NCBI GenBank assembly: GCA_963813555.1
Contig: CAWEZX010000002.1
Coordinates: 868,001-932,000 of the forward strand
DNA: 64,000 nucleotides
Source of the DNA: Roseiarcus sp963813555
GTDB taxonomy: Bacteria; Pseudomonadota; Alphaproteobacteria; Rhizobiales; Beijerinckiaceae
Reading direction: 5' to 3'
The notes beneath the pieces are model-generated. The model was not told the origin of the DNA. It did no database searches and was given only the letters and a program-made list of their open reading frames with translations. Shown here in pieces: positions 27,857-37,029 of the stretch. The position numbers and the translations under genes were made by a program. The stretch's first letter is position 1. Each line of letters starts with the position of its first letter.

Positions 27857-28747
27857 TCAGGAAAAGGTCTCCGCGATCAGGGTGCCGATCTCCCTGTGGA
27901 TGGCGTTGCGCGCGTCCGTCGGCGCGGAAGATCCGGTGTAATAGACCGTGGCGATAAGGGGTGCGCGGCCCGGCGGCCAGATGATCGCGATCGTATTCGT
28001 CGATCCGCGCTCGCCGCTGCCGGTCTTGTCGCCGATGCGCCACGAAGGCGGCAGCCCGGCGCGCAGCCGCTTGCCGCCGACCTTGTCGTCGACGAGCCAG
28101 GCTTCGAGCTGGCGCCGCGATGCTTCGGAGAGCGCGCCGTCCAGCAGCACCTTCTGCATGTCGGCCGCCATGGCGCGCGGACTCGTCGTGTCGCGCGGGT
28201 CTTCAGGCAGCGCCTCATTGAGGCTTGGCTCGTTCCTGTCGAGCCGCGTCACCTCATCGCCGAGCGAGCGTGCGAACGCCGTGAAGCCCGCTGGTCCGCC
28301 GATCGTCTGCAGAACCAGATTTCCAGCGGTGTTGTCGCTCCAGTCGATCGCCGCCGCGCAGAGATCCGCGACAGTCATACAGCCCTCGGCGACATGCGCC
28401 TTGGTGATTGGCGCGTAGTCGAGAAGATCGCCAGGCCCATAGGCGATTGTCCGGTCGAGGCGCTCAGCGCCCTCGTCCACGCGCTTGAGCGCCGCAGCTG
28501 CGGTCAGGAGCTTGAACGTGCTGCACATCGGAAAACGTTCGTCGGCGCGATGCTCGATCGTCGAGCCGGTTCCCGTGTCGCGCGCGAAGACGCCAAGGCG
28601 GCCGCCACCGCGGGCTTCGATCTCGGCCAGCCGCTTCTTGGCGACGTCCACGCGCTCCTGGGGTGAGCGAGCAGCCGCTCGGGCGCGAACGGATGCGGCC
28701 GTCGCCGCAAGGCCAGCAAGGAACAAACGACGGCTGTGACAATGCAT
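27857..28747 (-). CDS. class A beta-lactamase
   Basis: This serine hydrolase of the periplasm opens beta-lactam rings. The 296 residues hold all class A motifs: Ser76-x-x-Lys79 (STFK), SDN at 137-139, the Omega-loop glutamate in NEPSLNEA (E173, ABL 166) and KTG at 241-243. The N-terminus SRRLFLAGLAA is Tat-like (twin arginine), as in several alphaproteobacterial enzymes. A cysteine precedes the active serine (CSTFK), but the partner cysteine of the KPC-type disulfide is absent. No LysR regulator is adjacent, so expression may be constitutive. The spectrum cannot be judged from sequence. Confidence 0.93.
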   Translation of the reverse strand: MHCHSRRLFLAGLAATAASVRARAAARSPQERVDVAKKRLAEIEARGGGRLGVFARDTGTGSTIEHRADERFPMCSTFKLLTAAAALKRVDEGAERLDRTIAYGPGDLLDYAPITKAHVAEGCMTVADLCAAAIDWSDNTAGNLVLQTIGGPAGFTAFARSLGDEVTRLDRNEPSLNEALPEDPRDTTSPRAMAADMQKVLLDGALSEASRRQLEAWLVDDKVGGKRLRAGLPPSWRIGDKTGSGERGSTNTIAIIWPPGRAPLIATVYYTGSSAPTDARNAIHREIGTLIAETFS

Positions 28748-28981
28748 GGTTTCAGCCCAAATCCGCTTACGCGCGTGATCCGCCGTACGATTAAGGCGCG
28801 CGGATGGCGCGGCCGACATGACGCCAGCCTTGGCGAAGGGTCTCGAACGGCCTAGCCAAGTCGCAATGGATGGGCGATCGTGGACGCGGCGAACGCCGAC
28901 GACTGGCCGCGCCGATCACAATGCGGCGCCAATACTGGACTTAAGAGGCAGGCGGGAAGCGCCACATTGGGGGAGAAACGA

Positions 28982-30181
28982 ATGCGCTCACTTCTCGCCA
29001 GCGTCGCCATCGCGGCGCTGTTCGCGGTTTCAGGCTGCTCCAAGGGCGACAGGGGCGCACAAGGTCAGACAGGGTCGCAGGGACAGCAAGGTCCAGTCGG
29101 GCCAGCCGGCCCCAAGGGTGAAGTTGGCGTGGTCGGCGCCATCGGACCGCAGGGGCCGAAGGGCGACACGGGCGCTGACGGTCCGCCGGGGCCGAAAGGC
29201 GAAACCGGCCCAGCCGGCCCGCCCGGACCTGCCGGGCCGCTGGGTCCCGATGGGCCGGCGGGACCGAAGGGGGATACGGGAGGCGCGGGACCGCCTGGGC
29301 TGCACGGACCGAAAGGCGAGCCGGGGCCCGAGGGCGTGGCCGGACCCCAAGGACCGAAGGGCGATTCCGGCCAGATTGGCTCCGCGGGACCACCTGGACC
29401 GGCTGGGCCAAAGGGCGAAGCCGGGAGCGCGGGCGCGGTCGGCGCGACAGGACCGGCAGGACCATCTGGGCCCAAGGGCGATGTCGGCACGGCTGGACCG
29501 AAAGGCGAAATTGGCGCGGTCGGTCCGGCCGGACCGGCCGGACCTCCTGGGCCGAAGGGCGATGTCGGCGCGGTTGGGCCGAAGGGCGAAATTGGCGCGG
29601 TCGGCGCGACCGGGCCGGCGGGATCGCCTGGGCCTAAGGGTGATGTGGGCGCAGCGGGACCGAAGGGCGAAGTTGGCGCTGTCGGCCCGGTGGGACCGGC
29701 CGGGCCAAGTGGCGTTCAGGGCGAAGTCGGCGCCGCTGGGCCCAAGGGCGAAGCCGGAAGCGCGGGCGCGGTCGGCGCGACCGGACCGGCCGGACCGCCC
29801 GGGCCGAAGGGCGAGGTCGGCGTCGCTGGCGCGCCCGGACCTAAGGGCGAGGCCGGAATCGCGGGCGAGGTCGGCCCACCCGGGTCCATGGGGCCGCCGG
29901 GACATACCGGACCTGCCGGGCCGCCCGGCGCGCCCGGCGCGCCCGGCGCGCCAGGCCACATCGGAGTCCCCGGTCCTCAAGGCCCGGCCGGACCGCTGGG
30001 CCCGGCTGGCGCCAGCGCGAGTTTCCGGGTTGTCAGCGATTCCGGGCAAGCCTCGTGCGGCGCGGGCGAGATCATGGCCAGCGCTTATTGCGCCGGCGGC
30101 GCGCCCGTGCGCATCGACGGAACGACGGGCGCAAGTTGTGACGGCGGAGCGAAAGCGGTGATCGTCTGCGCGAAGCAATAG
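28982..30181 (+). CDS. collagen-like lipoprotein
   Basis: The 399-residue protein starts with a lipoprotein signal (LLASVAIAALFAVSGC, acylated Cys19). About 107 unbroken Gly-X-Y triplets follow (residues about 22-343), rich in GPKGE, GPKGD, GPAG and GPPG. The C-terminal domain of about 56 residues has four cysteines (ASCGAGE, AYCAGG, ASCDGG and IVCAKQ). It should form a triple-helical stalk anchored in a membrane, tipped by a small disulfide-bonded head. Repeated blocks such as GEAGSAGAVGATGPAG occur twice, pointing to internal duplication. GGGGGAGAAACGA precedes the ATG at 28982. Function unknown; adhesion or biofilm is plausible. Confidence 0.85.
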   Translation: MRSLLASVAIAALFAVSGCSKGDRGAQGQTGSQGQQGPVGPAGPKGEVGVVGAIGPQGPKGDTGADGPPGPKGETGPAGPPGPAGPLGPDGPAGPKGDTGGAGPPGLHGPKGEPGPEGVAGPQGPKGDSGQIGSAGPPGPAGPKGEAGSAGAVGATGPAGPSGPKGDVGTAGPKGEIGAVGPAGPAGPPGPKGDVGAVGPKGEIGAVGATGPAGSPGPKGDVGAAGPKGEVGAVGPVGPAGPSGVQGEVGAAGPKGEAGSAGAVGATGPAGPPGPKGEVGVAGAPGPKGEAGIAGEVGPPGSMGPPGHTGPAGPPGAPGAPGAPGHIGVPGPQGPAGPLGPAGASASFRVVSDSGQASCGAGEIMASAYCAGGAPVRIDGTTGASCDGGAKAVIVCAKQ

Positions 30182-30398
30182 CCGCTGCTTCTTCGTCGCC
30201 CAGGACGCTCGAGGGCGCCGCCGGACGAACCGGCGTCGACCGAATCGAGCGCTCCGCGTCAGATTCGAACGATTGCGAAGCAGCGGGGTGCGGACCCGTT
30301 CAGCGCAGGTTCATTGAATCCGCGATACGTTGCGCGGCGTGGGCTTCGCCTTGGCGAGACTCGCTGCGGGACAACACACCACAGTAGGGAGGTTGGTT

Positions 30399-30617
30399 AT
30401 GTCGAATTCAAAGTTGGCGGTCGTCGCTACGATGATGGTCCTCTCGACGGGTTTCGTTCTTGGTTCTCAAGGTCCCGCCAACGCCGCCAAGTTCTGCGCG
30501 CAATTAAGAGGGTCGACAGCCACCGGACACCCTGACTGCTCATTTTCGACGCTCGAGGCGTGCCGCGCGCGCGTCAGGCACCGGGGCGGCGGGCACTGCT
30601 ACAAACTGCACAAATAG
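30399..30617 (+). CDS. small exported cysteine-containing protein (DUF3551-like)
   Basis: The 72-residue protein has a signal peptide (LAVVATMMVLSTGFVLGS.. to ANA) and a short mature part with four cysteines (KFCAQLRG, PDCSFSTLEACRAR and HCYKLHK). The spacing resembles small DUF3551 proteins of Bradyrhizobium and relatives (P-x-C-x-F-S-x-x-x-x-C). AGGGAGG lies 7-8 bases upstream of the ATG at 30399. No function is known. Confidence 0.65.
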   Translation: MSNSKLAVVATMMVLSTGFVLGSQGPANAAKFCAQLRGSTATGHPDCSFSTLEACRARVRHRGGGHCYKLHK

Positions 30618-30840
30618 GCCGAACGCCTTCAATAGGCGCCATCGCATAGCCTGGCGACGGCGCGCCTCCGGAATGCTGGCGCCTCTCTCGTCGCGAGCCA
30701 GTCACGGGGACGCAATCGCCGATACCAGCGGCGCTGACGAAGCTCGCCCGGACGCAAGCGCATTGCGGAGGGGCGGCGGTTTCGACTAAGGAGGGACGGC
30801 GGCGTGACAAGCCGCCCGGGGTTCAAGCAGGGAGGAAGCG

Positions 30841-31155
30841 ATGCATCGGCTTACAGTCCTTTATCCGGCAAAGGACGGCGAAAACTTCGACTACAATTAT
30901 TACTTCGGAAGGCATCACAAACTTGTCGTCTCGCGGCTAAAGCCGGAAGGGTTGGTGAGCTGCGAATTCGACAAGGGCGTGTCGGATCCCGCGGGCGACA
31001 AGGCGCCCTACCTCGCCATCGCCTATCTCAAGTTCAACTCGGCCGATGAACTTCAAAAAGCGCTTGCCAAGCATGGCGCGGAAATTCTGGGCGATATTCC
31101 CAACTACACGAAGATTGAGCCGATCATGCAAGTGAACGAGGTCATGGCGAGCTGA
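30841..31155 (+). CDS. EthD family protein
   Basis: The 104-residue protein fits the EthD dimeric ferredoxin-like barrel: HRLTVLYPAKDG at the start, YYFGRHHKLV (the DY..Y...H motif) and a C-terminal helix before NYTKIEPIMQVNEV. CAGGGAGGAAGCG precedes the ATG. EthD proteins accompany catabolic oxygenases such as EthB, but none is adjacent here; the role is unknown, probably a small-molecule binder or isomerase-like enzyme. Confidence 0.85.
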   Translation: MHRLTVLYPAKDGENFDYNYYFGRHHKLVVSRLKPEGLVSCEFDKGVSDPAGDKAPYLAIAYLKFNSADELQKALAKHGAEILGDIPNYTKIEPIMQVNEVMAS

Positions 31156-31192
31156 GCCAAACCTCAGTTCGGGCTTCGGCGGCGCGAGCGGT

Positions 31193-32863
31193 CTACCGTC
31201 CCGGATACCAGTACGCGGCCTGCGGCTTCGTCCGGTCGACGACCACGAACTGGTTGGCGAACACACGATAGGATGGGCTCCAGTCGCCGTCGGGCCATTG
31301 CACTCGAATCTCTGCGCGCTCGGCGGTGCCGAGGCCGACATGGATAAAGCTCGCATGGCCGGACGCGTCGCCGCCGCCGACGTCGACGAAGCGGGTCTGG
31401 GTGCGGGTTCCCGTCTTGATTGAGATCTTGGCCCCAACCGCGTTGCGATTGGGGTTGGGTTCGATGAGCCGGATTTCGCTCCAATTGCCCATCGGCAGCG
31501 GCGGGCCGTCGCCATGCTCTCCGGGATTCTTGGCGCCCAGGTTGCGATAGAGGAGGACGTTCGAGCCGCGGTTGATCTGCAGGATGTCGAGCATGCCATC
31601 GAGATTGAAGTCGGCGATCAGCGCGCCGCGTCCCTTGGCGTTGCAGGCGATTCCCGACAGGTCGCCAGCCTCGGCGAATTTGCCGTTCCATTGGCCGAGC
31701 AAGAGGTTGCTTGGGTCGTAGGCGGCGAAGTCGGGCATCTGCTCGAGGTTGCCCTTGGAGACGAAGATGTCGCTGAGACCGTCATTGTTGAAGTCGGCGA
31801 ATTCCGCGTGCCAGGCGGTCGAGGGCCGCTTGTCGCCGCCCGTATAGGGAATATGCGCGGTCACGCCGACTTCGCCGGCGATGTCGCGATAGACCGGCGC
31901 TTCGCCGCGCTCCGCCGCTTCGGGGTCGAGCTTCTGCAATTTCTCGTCGCCCATTGAGGTGAGGAAATATTCCGGGTAACCCGAGCCGTCGAGATCGCCC
32001 TCGGCGATGCCCATGCCGTAGATCGACAAATGCCGCCAGCCGTCGGCGCGCGAGTAGAGCCTCGGCGTCTTGCCAGGGTCGATGCGCCACATCTGTTCTT
32101 CGCCGCCGCGGTAATATTGCCGGTCGTTGGAGACGCGCAGCGACGGCACGCCCGACTTGTTCCAGTCGGTGAACAGCATCGAGAGGGCGCAGAAGCCGGG
32201 CGCGAGCGGCGTGCGCACCGAATAATCGGGTTTATCGCCCGGCTGCGGCCGATAGAGCGAGTTGTCCGCGCACGTGCCCCAGGGCGAGCCGGGGGCGTCG
32301 CGGTCGACGTAATGGCCGATCGCGAGCGTCGGAAATTTCTGCCCCGGCTCCCACTCGGCCGCGAACGAAGTCGTCCAGCCTGAATCGCCGTCGAAATTCC
32401 ATTCGTGATTGGCGAGGGTGAAGGTGCAGTCAGGGCCGCCCTTGAGCAGGAGGTTGCCGCCGACCCTGAGCACGAACAGATCCATGTGGCCGTCGCCGTC
32501 GATGTCGAGCGGATAGGCGCCAATGACGTTACTGAGAAGTTTGGGATCGGCGCCGATGTCGAGCGCCTTCTCCTCGAATTTGAGCGGCCCGCCGGCCTTG
32601 GATTTGTTGACGAACAGTCGCGCCGGATTCTTGCCGTCGGCCAGGAACACCGAGGGAAAGCCCGAGCCGTCGCAATCGAACGCCGCCCCGCCGCCGCCAA
32701 CGAAGAACTCCCACGGACCGTTATAGACGCTGCGGAGGCCTGCCGCCTCCGCCTCTTCATGCATGACGGGTACGTCGTCGAGCGGCTTTTGCCGCTCATC
32801 GCCGGCGCGCGCCCCCGCGAGGCCGGCAAGAAGCGCGAGAATGCACAAGACGATCCGCATCAC
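31193..32863 (-). CDS. CRTAC1-type FG-GAP/VCBS beta-propeller protein
   Basis: The 556-residue protein has a signal peptide (MRIVLCILALLAGLAGARA) and repeated calcium-binding propeller blades (DCDGSGFPSVFLADG, DIDGDGHMDLFVL, DLDGSGYPEYFLT, DFNNDGLSDIFVS and DFNLDGMLDILQI). An ASPIC/UnbV-like C-terminal region follows (GAKISIKTGTRTQ..QWPDG). It overlaps the upstream cytochrome gene by four bases, so the pair is translationally coupled. Probably extracellular or periplasmic. CRTAC1 proteins often sit beside cytochrome c peroxidase-like genes, as here; the joint substrate is unknown. Confidence 0.88.
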   Translation of the reverse strand: MMRIVLCILALLAGLAGARAGDERQKPLDDVPVMHEEAEAAGLRSVYNGPWEFFVGGGGAAFDCDGSGFPSVFLADGKNPARLFVNKSKAGGPLKFEEKALDIGADPKLLSNVIGAYPLDIDGDGHMDLFVLRVGGNLLLKGGPDCTFTLANHEWNFDGDSGWTTSFAAEWEPGQKFPTLAIGHYVDRDAPGSPWGTCADNSLYRPQPGDKPDYSVRTPLAPGFCALSMLFTDWNKSGVPSLRVSNDRQYYRGGEEQMWRIDPGKTPRLYSRADGWRHLSIYGMGIAEGDLDGSGYPEYFLTSMGDEKLQKLDPEAAERGEAPVYRDIAGEVGVTAHIPYTGGDKRPSTAWHAEFADFNNDGLSDIFVSKGNLEQMPDFAAYDPSNLLLGQWNGKFAEAGDLSGIACNAKGRGALIADFNLDGMLDILQINRGSNVLLYRNLGAKNPGEHGDGPPLPMGNWSEIRLIEPNPNRNAVGAKISIKTGTRTQTRFVDVGGGDASGHASFIHVGLGTAERAEIRVQWPDGDWSPSYRVFANQFVVVDRTKPQAAYWYPGR

Positions 32864-34288
32864 TGCGCCTCGATGATGAGCGAACGCAGGAAGGCGATGA
32901 CGTCGTCGCGCTTGTCGGAGTCGAGAGCCATATACGCATCGCGCGCGAACCGCGCGTCTCCGCCATGCGCCGCGATGATCTCGTTGATCATACGAAACGC
33001 GCCGTTGTGACCGTAGGGCGCGGTCGAGCCGACGCCCCAGAGGCGGGGCGTGAGAAACACGTCGCGCTCGACGAAGCGCTGCGCCTGCAATTCGTTGCCC
33101 AGCGCATTGACCGTCTCATCGACGATAAGGTGGCGCTTGAGATCGCTGTAGAGGGGGATCAGCCACTCGCCCTTGTCGTTCTTCTGGAGCGCCTTGGCGA
33201 AGGGCAGGGCGCCAAGATCGATGCGAATCGGCGCCTTGACCTCGCCGGAGCGCAGCGTGCCAGCCATGTCATAAGGAGCCGGATCGGTGAACACGAGCGA
33301 CTTCAGCGGCAAGTTCTGCATGTGACAGGAGGCGCAGCCGATCGCGTTGAACGTCTTGGCGCCGATCTTGGCGGCCTCGCGCCAATCGTCGGGCAGGTCC
33401 GCCTTCACCGTGGGCGGCGGCAGCGTCGCCTGAAACGCGACCAGCGCCGAGACGTCGCCCGCGGTGATCGCGTCCGGCACGCCGGTCCCGGCGAAGTCAT
33501 GGCTGCCCGTCCAGCGAACGCCAAACCGCTCGACCGCCTCCATGCCGTGGTGGACGTTGAGCGCGTTGATGGTGAACTGGCGCAGCGAAGTGAACACGCC
33601 CTTGCGGCTGAACGGCCTGACGATGAGGTCGGCGTCGACGCCGTCGATGGCGTCGAGATCGACGATGCCGTCGGGATGGGCGACAATCGAGCCGAACCGC
33701 ACGCATTTGGTCACCAAGTCAGCCTGCGCGTCCTTGCCTGTCGTGTTCGCTTCCGCGATCGCCGCGGCGCGGATCGCCTGCAAGTCGGCCGTCATCTCGC
33801 GCGCCAGCAACTCGACGAGCCCCGCGCCCATCAGCGCGATGGTGTGCCGCTCGCTCGAGAACGACGGGTCGATCGAGTTCGAACTGCGCGCTTTCGAACC
33901 CCTCGGAAACGAACGCATTGGCGACGTCGTCGGCCGAGCCGCCGACGACCGGATCGTTGTGGCAGCCGAAACAGGAATTTGAATCCGGCCCGCTGGTGCG
34001 GCTGAACGGAGGATTGACGCCGTTCTTGCGCTTGGTCGGAATGATCGCCTGGGTCGCCTTTGGCCGTCCTGCGCCGTCGACCGTGGTGAATTTCGCCTTG
34101 AACAGCTCGCGCCCGCGCTCGATGAGCGCAGGGAGAGCCGACGGGCCCGCCGCCACGATCTGATCGAAATCGAGATGGGAGCCGGGGGGAAATACGCGCT
34201 CGTCCCAACTTCCGCCTGACGCGGCGCCGACTGCCCATAGGCCCGACGCCGCGCATAGAGCGATCGACACGCCCAGAAGCCGCTTCAT
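32860..34288 (-). CDS. di-heme cytochrome c peroxidase/oxidoreductase-like protein, frameshifted
   Basis: The frame from 34288 (GGCGGGAGGACC before the ATG) gives a signal peptide and the first heme motif CFGCH. It then breaks at plus-strand GAGTTC 33875-33880. The second frame holds the rest with the second heme motif CASCH and the GVGSTAPYGHNG segment, ending at 32860. Removing one A from GAACTC restores QFDSIDPSFSSERH and a 475-residue protein. Two covalently bound hemes and the di-heme peroxidase-like fold suggest electron transfer in the periplasm. It is coupled to the CRTAC1 gene and divergent from xylF. Confidence 0.85.
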
Positions 34289-34517
34289 GGTCCTCCCGCC
34301 GCACTTGTCGATAGCGCCGCAAGCGCCCCTGAGCACAATCCTTCTCATGTCGAGGGCGAGCGCCGCAAGCGCCCTGAACATTGACCTTTAGGCGCATTGA
34401 CAGTGTCAGCGGGGCTCACCATTGTGCCGCACACGGAAAAATGTCCGGCTTCGGCTGGAGGGGCGCGCGCTTTTGGCGCGTCGCTGTCGGGTCCGTGGAT
34501 CGTAAGGGAGGAAGCTC

Positions 34518-35567
34518 GTGAAATCACTGAAGAATTTGGCGATCGGGGCGGCTTTGCTGGCGTCGGCCAGCGTTGTTTCGTTCGCCGCGATGGCGAAAGA
34601 TCTGACGGTCGGGGTCTCGTGGTCGAACTTCCAGGAAGAGCGCTGGAAAACCGATGAAGCGGCCATCAAGAAGGCGCTCACGGCGCACGGCGCCAAATAC
34701 ATCTCGGCTGACGCGCAGGCCTCGCCGACCAAGCAGCTGACCGACGTCGAAAGCCTCATCTCCAAGGGCGCCAATGTGCTCATCATCCTCGCCATGGATT
34801 CGGAGGCGATCCTTCCGGCGGTCAAGAAGGCGTCGGACGAAGGCATACCGGTCATCGCCTATGACCGCCTGATCGAGAGCCCGAACGTTCTCTACGTCAC
34901 CTTCAACAATGTCGAAGTCGGCCGCATGATGGCCAAGGCGATCGAGGCCGCCAAGCCGGCCGGCAACTACGCCTTCATCAAGGGCGACAAGGGCGACCCG
35001 AACGCCGACTTTCTGTTCTCGGGCATCAAGGAAGTGCTCGAGCCCGCAATGAAGGCCGGCAAGATCAAGAACGTCGGCATGTCCTACACCGATGGCTGGA
35101 AGCCCGACAACGCGCAGAAGAACATGGAGCAGATCCTCACCAAGAACAACAACAAGGTTGACGCGGTGGTCTGCGAGAACGACGGCATGGCAGGCGGCGT
35201 CGTGGCGGCTCTCGCCGCGCAGGGCATGGCGGGCTCCGTTCCGGTCTCCGGCCAGGACGGTGATCACGCGGCCATCAACCGCATCGCGCTCGGCACCCAG
35301 ACGGTTTCGATCTGGAAGGATGCGCGCGATCTCGGCAAGACAGCCGGCGAAGCGGCCGTCGCGCTCGGCGACGGCAAGAAGATGACCGCCATTCCTGACG
35401 TGCATCCCTTCACTGGCGGCGCCAAGGGGATCAAGGTCAACGGCGTCCTGCTGACGCCGCTCCCCGTCACCAGGGCCAATCTCAACGTGATCGTCGACAA
35501 GGGCTGGATTACCAAGGCCGAGGTCTGCGCCGGCGTGAAGCCTGGCACGGTGAAGTTCTGCGGCTGA
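34518..35567 (+). CDS. xylF: D-xylose ABC transporter periplasmic binding protein
   Basis: The protein has a signal peptide (LKNLAIGAALLASASVVSFA) and the XylF core: VGVSWSNFQEERWKTDEAA, SLISKGANVLIILAMDSEA, IPVIAYDRLI, NVLYVTFNNVEVGRMMA and AVVCENDGMAGGV. It has 349 residues. The GTG start at 34518 has GGGAGGAAGCTC upstream. It heads xylF-xylH-xylG, with a terminator in the xylF-xylH gap that probably makes more binding protein than permease. Xylose or a similar sugar is the likely ligand; the symbol rests on family resemblance. Confidence 0.88.
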   Translation: MKSLKNLAIGAALLASASVVSFAAMAKDLTVGVSWSNFQEERWKTDEAAIKKALTAHGAKYISADAQASPTKQLTDVESLISKGANVLIILAMDSEAILPAVKKASDEGIPVIAYDRLIESPNVLYVTFNNVEVGRMMAKAIEAAKPAGNYAFIKGDKGDPNADFLFSGIKEVLEPAMKAGKIKNVGMSYTDGWKPDNAQKNMEQILTKNNNKVDAVVCENDGMAGGVVAALAAQGMAGSVPVSGQDGDHAAINRIALGTQTVSIWKDARDLGKTAGEAAVALGDGKKMTAIPDVHPFTGGAKGIKVNGVLLTPLPVTRANLNVIVDKGWITKAEVCAGVKPGTVKFCG

Positions 35568-35597
35568 GTTGACCGCGCCAGCATTGAGTGAAACAAA

Positions 35598-35636
35598 AAA
35601 GGCCGCGCCGTTCTTGAAACGCGGCGCGGCTTTTCT
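35598..35636 (+). terminator. intra-operon terminator/attenuating hairpin after xylF
   Basis: GCCGCGCCG (35602-35610) pairs with CGGCGCGGC (35622-35630) around an 11-base loop, followed by TTTTCTGTTG. It lies 34 bases after the xylF stop codon and 63 before xylH, so it probably sets the excess of binding protein over membrane components. Confidence 0.85.
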
Positions 35637-35699
35637 GTTGCGACGCCGCCTACGCCTGATGGCGGCGACGGGGTTAAGGCAAGAAGATCGGGAGGAGCG

Positions 35700-37026
35700 A
35701 TGACCTCTGCGGCGCCGAGCGCAACCAGTGCGGCTCTGAACGAGCCGGCTATTCGACGGTTCCTCAGAGCGACCGAAGTCGACACCCGCATGCTCGGCAT
35801 GATCGGCGCCCTGGCGCTGATCTGGATCGGCTTCAACATTATTACCTGGGCTCAAACCGGCGAGGGCCTGTTCCTGTCGCCGCGCAACTTATGGAACTTG
35901 AGCGTCCAGACATCATCGATCGCGATCATGGCGACGGGCATGGTGCTCGTCATCGTCATGCGCCACATCGACCTCTCGGTCGGATCGATCATTGGCTTCG
36001 TCTCGACGATCATTGGCGTGGCGCAGGTCCATATCCTGCCGGCCTATCTCGGCCTCGACAATCCGGCGACGTGGGTCATCGCCGTCATCCTGGCCTTGGC
36101 GGTCGGCGCGGCGATCGGCGCCTTTCAAGGCTCGCTGGTCGCCTACATCGGCATTCCGTCCTTCATCGTCACCCTCGGCGGGCAATTGTTCTGGCGCGGC
36201 GCCGCGTGGTGGGTGACGACCGGCCAGACGATCGCGCCGCTCGACGACCGCTTCGCGCTGATGGGCGGGGGCCCGCATGGCTCGATCGGCGCGACGGCGA
36301 GTTGGGCGCTGGCCGCGATTTGCTGCGCTGGCATCGTCTTCGGTTTATACGCCGGCCGTCAGCGCCGCGCGCGGTTCCGTTTCCCCCAACGGCCGATGTG
36401 GGCGGAATATGTCATCGCGGTTGTCGGCTGCTTCGTCGTCCTCGGCGCGACCGCGATTGTCAACGCCTATCCCTGGCCTGAGCGGGTCGCTGCGGCTTAC
36501 GCGAAGGCCAACAACATTCCCGTGCCCGAAGGCGGCATGTTCATTTCCACCGGCTATGCGATCCCGGTGCTGATCGCGATCGTCACCGGCGTCGTCATGA
36601 CCTTCCTCGCCCGGCGCACCCGGTTCGGCCGCTATGTCTACGCCACCGGCGGCAACCCGGAAGCCGCCGAGCTCGCCGGCGTCAACACCAAGCGAATCAC
36701 GATTCTCGTCTTTGCGCTGATGGGGGCGCTGGCGGGGATCGCGGCCTGCATCGATTCGGCGCGGCTCGAACTCGGCGACGAACGTGCTCGGGCAGTTCGA
36801 CGAGCTTTACGTGATCGCGGCTGCGGTCATCGGCGGCACCTCACTCGCCGGCGGCGTCGGCACGATCTACGGCGCCCTGATCGGCGCGCTGGTCATCCAG
36901 TCGCTTCAATCGGGCATGGTGCTGCTCGGCATGGACTCGGCCTTTCAGCAGATGGTGGTCGGCGTGGTGCTGGTCGGGGCGGTCGGCATCGACACCTTCT
37001 ACCGCCGCAGAACCGCCAAAGGGTGA
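35700..37026 (+). CDS. xylH: D-xylose ABC transporter permease, frameshifted
   Basis: This membrane protein of the xylose importer would have 441 residues after correction. Signatures: RHIDLSVGSIIGFVS, IPSFIVTLGGQLFWRGAAWW, TGGNPEAAELAGVNT and, in the second frame, AAAVIGGTSLAGGVGTIYGA. The break is at GAACTC 36768-36773; removing one A gives RLDSATNVLGQFDELY, the expected sequence. The extra central helix region (VIAVVGCFVVLGATAIV) is a normal XylH feature. GGGAGGAGCG precedes the ATG. xylG starts four bases after the stop codon. Confidence 0.87.
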
Positions 37027-37029
37027 GCC

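Noticed and set aside
28818..30178. Long open frames on both strands across the collagen-like gene
   Set aside because: They are shadows created by the repetitive GC-rich Gly-X-Y codons; only the lipoprotein frame has a start, signal and domain logic.
28982..30181. Repeat array resembling CRISPR
   Set aside because: The periodicity is a 9-base codon pattern of Gly-X-Y without spacers; no cas genes and no CRISPR array were seen in the window.
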